DNA of 64,000 bases. Origin: Alnus glutinosa (lineage: Eukaryota; Streptophyta; Magnoliopsida; Fagales; Betulaceae). The notes beneath the pieces were generated by a model that was not told the origin of the DNA, did no database searches, and saw nothing but the letters and a program-made list of their open reading frames with translations. The translations under genes and the position numbers were made by a program. The first letter of the stretch is position 1, and every line of letters begins with the position of its first letter. The stretch lies in contig NC_084889.1 in the NCBI RefSeq assembly GCF_958979055.1, positions 2,790,001 through 2,854,000 of the forward strand, written 5' to 3'. Shown piece by piece: positions 59,088 to 64,000 of the stretch.

Positions 59088-60895
59088 TTTTTTTTTTTTT
59101 TTTTTTTTTTTTGAACGGAAAATCTTAGCATCACATTGGAAATTTGTGAAAAACAAAAATTGATCCCAAACAAAGGAATCTAGGGACACAAACGTTCCCT
59201 ACGAATAATACTAGAAATACATTCCGGCACCACCTGTGACCAACACATTGATAGTCTTCGATTCACAGCTTCCTTAGCGAGCGCATGTGCCGCGGTGTTG
59301 CATTCTCTATTAACGTGGACAAAATTTGCTCCCCTGAAGTCGACAAGTTCTTCTATAATGCTTTCAATCATTTGACCATTTTTTGAAAAATAAGGAGGAG
59401 ACGAATGAATCTCAGCCACTACTTGGGCTGCATCCCCATCAAAAACAACTTTTTGGAATCCAGCCTCCTTTCCATATAAGACCGCCCAAAGGGCCGCCAT
59501 TGCTTCGGCTAGCCTTGCTTCGACAACAATAGGTTTCATGACACATCTAGCTCCCATGACTTCGCCTATACAGTCTCTAGCTACGATCCCAAGCCAATAC
59601 ACCTCTCTTTTTCATTTATTGCCGCATCCCAGTTTATCTTGATGAAACCATCTGAGGGAGGTTGCCATCTTAGTTGTCTACTCGTCCGAATATCATTTAT
59701 TCTGTCCCCTGGAGTCAAGTCAGTACTATTACATCTTTTGAACTCCCCCAGTGCAGCTACTGCCCCTTCAAGAACTTCAGACGGATGACGAAAGACCCCT
59801 TCGAACATTAGGGTATTTCTTCGAAGCCAAATACGCCTAGCCGTTACTGTCATAAGTTCCACTGTTTCCTTCGGGAATCTGTGAATAAAATCCTCAAACA
59901 GCTCCACCAAAGATGTATACTCGGTTCTACATTTTTGGAAACACGACCCAGCACCTCCCCAGACGTCTTGAGCCGCTGGGCATGACCAAAGAGTATGAAT
60001 CGCAGTTTCAGCCTCCCTCTTGCAGCAAGGGCATAAGTTATTCTCCACCACTTTCCTCTTGAAAAGGTTTGCACGGGTGGGAAGAATTTCATGACAAGCA
60101 CGCCAGGTGAACATTTTAACCTGGTTAGGAACCCGTAACGTCCATAGAGATTTCCACATACCTTGGTCCTTGATTGCAAAGGAGCTCTGCCCTCCTGAAA
60201 TAACTGCCAAACTCTTGCCCAGATGGTACGCACTCCGGAAGGTAAATTTGCCATCCTCTGTTTCTTTCCAAATTAATCTGTCCGGGGGGAGGCAAGGGCT
60301 CAAGGGAATATTTTCAATGATTTTAGCTTCCTCGTGCATGAAGACCTCATGGATTAGATCACTCTTCCAACTTCCTTGCCTTTGATCAATTAGATCCTCC
60401 ACCATCGCTTGCTGTCCTAGAATCCTCTGGGGCGATTGAACAGAATAAGTTATGGGCCTCGGTATCCACCTGTCGGTCCAGATGTTGATGGACTGTCCAT
60501 TCCCTACTCTCCATAGCAATCCATGAGACAACAATTCCCTTGCAGTACAAATACTTCTCCAAATGAATGAAGCCCTGGATCCTACTTGAGCTTCAAGAAA
60601 AGAGGATGTCGGATAATACTTAGCCTTAAGGATTCGAGAGCTAAGAGATTCTGGATTCTGAATGATGCGCCACCCTTGCTTAGCTAGAAGAGCTTGATTG
60701 AAGAGAACCAAATCCCTGAAACCCAGCCCTCCTTCGGCTTTTGACCTGCCCATTCTTTCCCAGCTCATCCAATGAACTAATCAAGTCTAGACGTTTTATA
60801 CCTCCCATTGCCTCTGTAACTCTGGCTGTAGTAAGGAAAAAAATAAGGATAGCCATAGGTAGAAATCTTGGTTTCTTGCTTCCATAGTCAATCAA
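59088..60895 (-). mobile_element. 5'-truncated L1-type LINE (RT C-terminus, zf-RVT, RNase H)
   Basis: The poly(A) tail is the T run at 59088-59112. The main frame, 59581-60768, reads the end of ORF2: MSWERMGRSKAEGGLGFRDL, then the plant LINE zinc-binding region (MFTWRACHEILPTRANL, NNLCPCCKREAETAIHTLWSC). An RNase H domain follows with INWDAAI, LAEAMAALWAV and VVFDGDAA supplying D-E-D. Near 59590 the frame shifts once and continues in 59180-59602 to HALAKEA and the end. Upstream of 60768 the frame is also disturbed (60680-60895), and the RT palm, endonuclease and ORF1 are absent. The element is dead. Only a few lesions over 1.8 kb suggest moderate age. Confidence 0.88.
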
Positions 60896-61054
60896 ATTAA
60901 TGTGTACTTTTGCAGTTTAAACTTGCCATAGGTTGAGATCTAAGTCAAGTCTTCTGTCTTTCAGTAAATCAATCTACTTGAAAATAAAATAGAGAGAACA
61001 TAAAGAGACGCTTTTGATCTCATAATAACAATAATAATTAACATCGGCTGCGGC

Positions 61055-61057
<3 letters not shown>

Positions 61058-61095
<38 letters not shown>

Positions 61096-61720
61096 GAATA
61101 ACGAACTTTTACTAAACAAAAGAACAGAAAGTACAATTAAACATTCCAGACTAAAGCTGGGACACTGATGCTTAAGAACAACTACTTACAAAGACATCAA
61201 CTACAAACTTCTACATACAACCAAAGCTATATTAACTATTTTGAAAGAATCCTATCTGCAGCACAACTCCTTATTTTCTTCTGTCTTTTTGAATCTCCCT
61301 TTAGCCATAACTGGACTTCTAACTTCCCAATAAAGTCTCTTAAGAATTTGCTCCTCTGTTCTTTGCATATTAAGGCCTAGAGTCATTTCTTTGCTTCCAC
61401 ATGTGATACACTGTCGCCCCCATGCTAGTTTGCATAAGGTTGCATTCATATTTTTCCCTTTGAGTTCTGTTAATCCCTACTCCATGACATCTTCCCAATA
61501 TGTGCTTGGATCACTAATTAACGTCTTTTCAAAATCTCCCTCCATGTCCTTTTACTGAAACTTCATTGAAAAAACAAGTGCTCCCTTCCTTCTATACTTC
61601 CTCTGCAGAAAGCACATAGAATGTCTAACATCGACTTCGGCCACTGCTAAGCTGAAGTCCTCATCTCTCTAACATCTTAGGAACTCCAGAGATCTCCCAA
61701 CAGAATTAATTGTTACCTTT
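61058..61720 (-). mobile_element. Second 5'-truncated LINE 3' end
   Basis: The T run at 61058-61092 is its poly(A). On the minus strand pieces in two frames read like the C-terminal tail of plant LINE ORF2 (LAWGATVYHMWKQRN in one frame, EEQILKRLYWEVRSPVMAKG in another), so it is frameshifted and short. It differs in sequence from the LINE 160 bp to its left, so these are two separate insertions. Confidence 0.7.
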
Positions 61721-63663
61721 ATACATTAACAATTTGGTTTGAGGTTTTTACTTTTCAATATAGTTTGAGAGCGTGATATTATATGAGATGTTTCTTTGAA
61801 CTTACTGTTAACATTCTCTGTACTTGTTTCTTCAATTTGTGTTTGTCAACCTTTGCCATTTGTTGATTTCTCTATGCTTGGGATAACTTTTTTTCTTTTC
61901 TTTATGAACTTGATAAATTGCAGATGTTGGTTGTCAGATTTTTTTTATTGAAGACGTGCAAATTGATTGGGGGCCACTTGTTGAGTCACTAATGGGAGAA
62001 AGATAAGAGAGGGTCCTTAACACAATGCTGCAGGATCCAATTGCTTGTAGATAAGGTGTCTAAATTTGGAATATGTTGATGTTGTATGTGAATCAACTCC
62101 CTGGTACTTGCTCTTACAAAGGACTTTCTCAACCACCAGAAAAACGACTCCGTGTTTTGATGCGAAATAAATGTGAAAAGTAATTTTGAGTCTTTTGTGT
62201 TTTCGGTTGTTGGTTAATGTTTTTGTTTTGAAAAGAGAGAATAAAAAAGATAAGGAAAAAGTTTTATCAACAAAGCTATAATCGACTTAGTTGATGACCC
62301 TTGTCCTCCACTATGATTTATGAGTTGATTTGAGTTCTACTGTGGTCACTGGCCCCATCGATCCTTCCTCCACCCAAAAACCTGGCCAGGTGGCAATGGA
62401 TTCGTGTAGATTGAAAATAAGAAATTAATAATTCAGTTGGCTAAGGGGGTGGATGATTGTGAAAGATTTAGTTGGGTCCAATCACTATAAAACTTTACCC
62501 ATGAATAATTGGGGGTCTGCTAAGTTCTTGTTGCCTTCCAAGTAGGAAGCTTTAATGTCTTTCTATCAACTTGAGAGGCTGGTGGTTGGTCCGTGATTCC
62601 ACAGTAGGCTTTTGTCGGCGTATTAAATCATCATTTATTTTAAAAATTTACATTGATTAAGAAAATATAAATTTAATTATTTAATTAATATTTTAATACT
62701 CATTTTTTCGTGCTGACACAAATTTGTTTTTTAATAAATAAGATCCAACACGGAAAATATTCAATTAAAATTAAAGATAAATTACGGAGATAAAATTCGA
62801 ATTTAAGACCTTTTGTTTTGTTATCATATTGAATCACTCTTTTATCTCAAAAAGTGTACAAATAGAGATTATTATATATATCCAAATTTTAAGGATAGGA
62901 TTACTTTTCTTGATGTTCTATTTCTCTTTTCTTCTATTTTTCCCTTCGTATGTAATTAGTTCGTCTTAAGTCGCGTTCTGGGGCCCAAATGTATATGCTA
63001 TAAGCCGTTGTTTGTTTGTGGGTTACTTTCCCCTGAATTAGCTTAGACAGAAGGAATGTCATTCTTAGCAAATTTGTTCAACAACCTTCGAATTTAGGTA
63101 TCATGTCCTACTTCACCATGTCTTTAGCTTAAAGTGAAGCTTGGAAAACAACAGCATAGATAGGCACTATTTGTAGGATAATTTCTCTGAAAATAATTTC
63201 AAGGTATATAGGCCTTGTTTGGTAATTGACATGCCTTTACATAGTAGTGGGTTGTTAATTTTAAAATTATAAAAAGTGATAGATGGGATATAAAGTAAAA
63301 AGTGTTTTTATAAAAAAGTGAAAAAAAATTTGTGCTGTAGTAAATTTTTTATTTAAATAGTAAAAAAAAAGTTACTAATATGATATAAAAAGACATTTTG
63401 AGTGTTTTGTGTTTAAAGTTGTTTGTGATTATTATTATTATTATTTTTCTCTCGCTAAAAAATAGGCTTTCAAATGAGGCGAATATAAGTCAAATCAGCA
63501 TTTTAGTTAGTTTTGTTGAAGTGTCTTACGCCCATTTTTTACCTTTGCCTTTACCCCAACGAATGCAAAGCAGTATTTTTAGTAAGCTGCAAGGCCACTA
63601 TCAGAAAAGCAGGTCAATTTGAACATCAACTCTTGTCTGAATAAAATACGGTTGTAGTTTCTG
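61721..63663. other. Intergenic DNA before the last gene
   Basis: No gene is supported. 62690-62870 has a degenerate SINE-like segment on the minus strand. At 63210 'ggccttgtttggtaattgac' resembles a PIF/Harbinger terminus, but no partner end was found. AATAAA at 62166 could serve a transcript from the left. Confidence 0.35.
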
Positions 63664-63670
63664 TATATAT
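63664..63670 (+). promoter_or_regulatory. Candidate TATA box of the last gene
   Basis: TATATAT lies 60-66 bp upstream of the ATG at 63730 and would place the transcription start near 63697, in a C/A-rich leader typical of plant genes. Confidence 0.5.
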
Positions 63671-63729
63671 CTTCTTCCATCTCACAACTACAACCACAAC
63701 CACAGATTCCACCCAACTTTTCCCTCATC

Positions 63730-63900
63730 ATGAGCATCTTTTATCATGAAGAGCCACCACCAAATTCTCCCAAGAGATGCAAATTCCTCGCTGCAACTCT
63801 GAAAGATGCGTTTTCCAACTGCCATAGTTTTGGCGGACGGCGTTCGACGTCAAGCCTGGAAGAGGAGTCTGCAACAAGTGACTTCGATGATGACCAGGAA
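63730..63900 (+). CDS. Conserved plant protein, first exon only
   Basis: The frame starts MSIFYHEEPPPNSPKRCKFL, continues with AATLKDAFSNCHSFGGRRST and an acidic SDFDDDQE, and ends at a GAA|GTACTT donor after 57 codons. The block KRCKFLAATLKDAFSNC recurs at the N-terminus of a small uncharacterised family of land-plant proteins (as I recall it). The rest of the gene is beyond the right edge. The function is unknown. Confidence 0.7.
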
Positions 63901-64000
63901 GTACTTACAATTAACATATCTGCACATGTTGTATCAACTTTTTTTTGTGTTTTCTTTCTCCCACCAATTTACGTGTTCTTGGGTTACTGCTGTCATGTTT

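Noticed and set aside
63210-63440. Possible PIF/Harbinger MITE starting GGCCTTGTTTGGTAA
   Set aside because: No inverted partner end or TTA/TAA duplication was found within the next several hundred bases.

Overview
This is a stretch of nuclear DNA from a flowering plant. It is AT-rich, intron-dense and full of small transposons. Every gene I could identify matches a dicot family, with GT-AG introns apart from one GC-AG exception. LINE tails ending in 'acttatc' plus oligo(A), long introns and many MITEs fit a woody rosid (for example Fagales), but the species is an inference I cannot prove.

Layout. Genes on the minus strand fill the left two thirds: the 5' half of a lipin-type phosphatidate phosphatase (PAH2-like, 1-3071, running off the left edge); BKI1, the brassinosteroid-receptor inhibitor (6961-7887), with a decayed partial copy of its 5' end at 5042-5260; a nine-exon PP2C phosphatase (11560-18512); a five-exon farnesol-dehydrogenase-like SDR (23955-28429); a seven-exon DUF829/TMEM53-like alpha/beta hydrolase (30749-33975); and ORC2 of the origin recognition complex (36811-40395). 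Genes on the plus strand fill the right third: an uncharacterised single-pass membrane protein with an eight-cysteine Apple/PAN-like domain (46659-52916), the J-domain protein DPH4 of diphthamide synthesis (56152-56700), a small TPR-like protein (58415-58801), and the first exon of a conserved plant protein running off the right edge (63730-63900). Exon joins were worked out by hand from splice sites, reading phase and remembered family sequences. All phases close.

Between and inside the genes lie mobile elements. The most notable is a 4.0-kb Mutator-like element (41336-45341) with about 650-700-bp terminal inverted repeats, a 9-bp target duplication, a 27-bp minisatellite inside each arm, no visible transposase, and an interior exon resembling a 3xHMG-box protein, so a Pack-MULE candidate. 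A 911-bp hAT element (34473-35383, 8-bp target duplication) sits inside an older foldback element. There are several MITEs, a long GC-rich hairpin element in the farnesol dehydrogenase intron, two copies of a tRNA-derived SINE, LINE pieces at 13.5-14.3, 48.2, 59.1-60.9 and 61.1-61.7 kb, and insertions that consist of little more than a LINE tail flanked by target duplications.

The host genes have unrelated housekeeping or signalling roles (lipid synthesis, steroid-hormone signalling, DNA replication, translation-factor modification). I see no operon-like grouping, no CRISPR array, no convincing intact tRNA or rRNA gene, and no recognisable retrovirus-like or LTR element.
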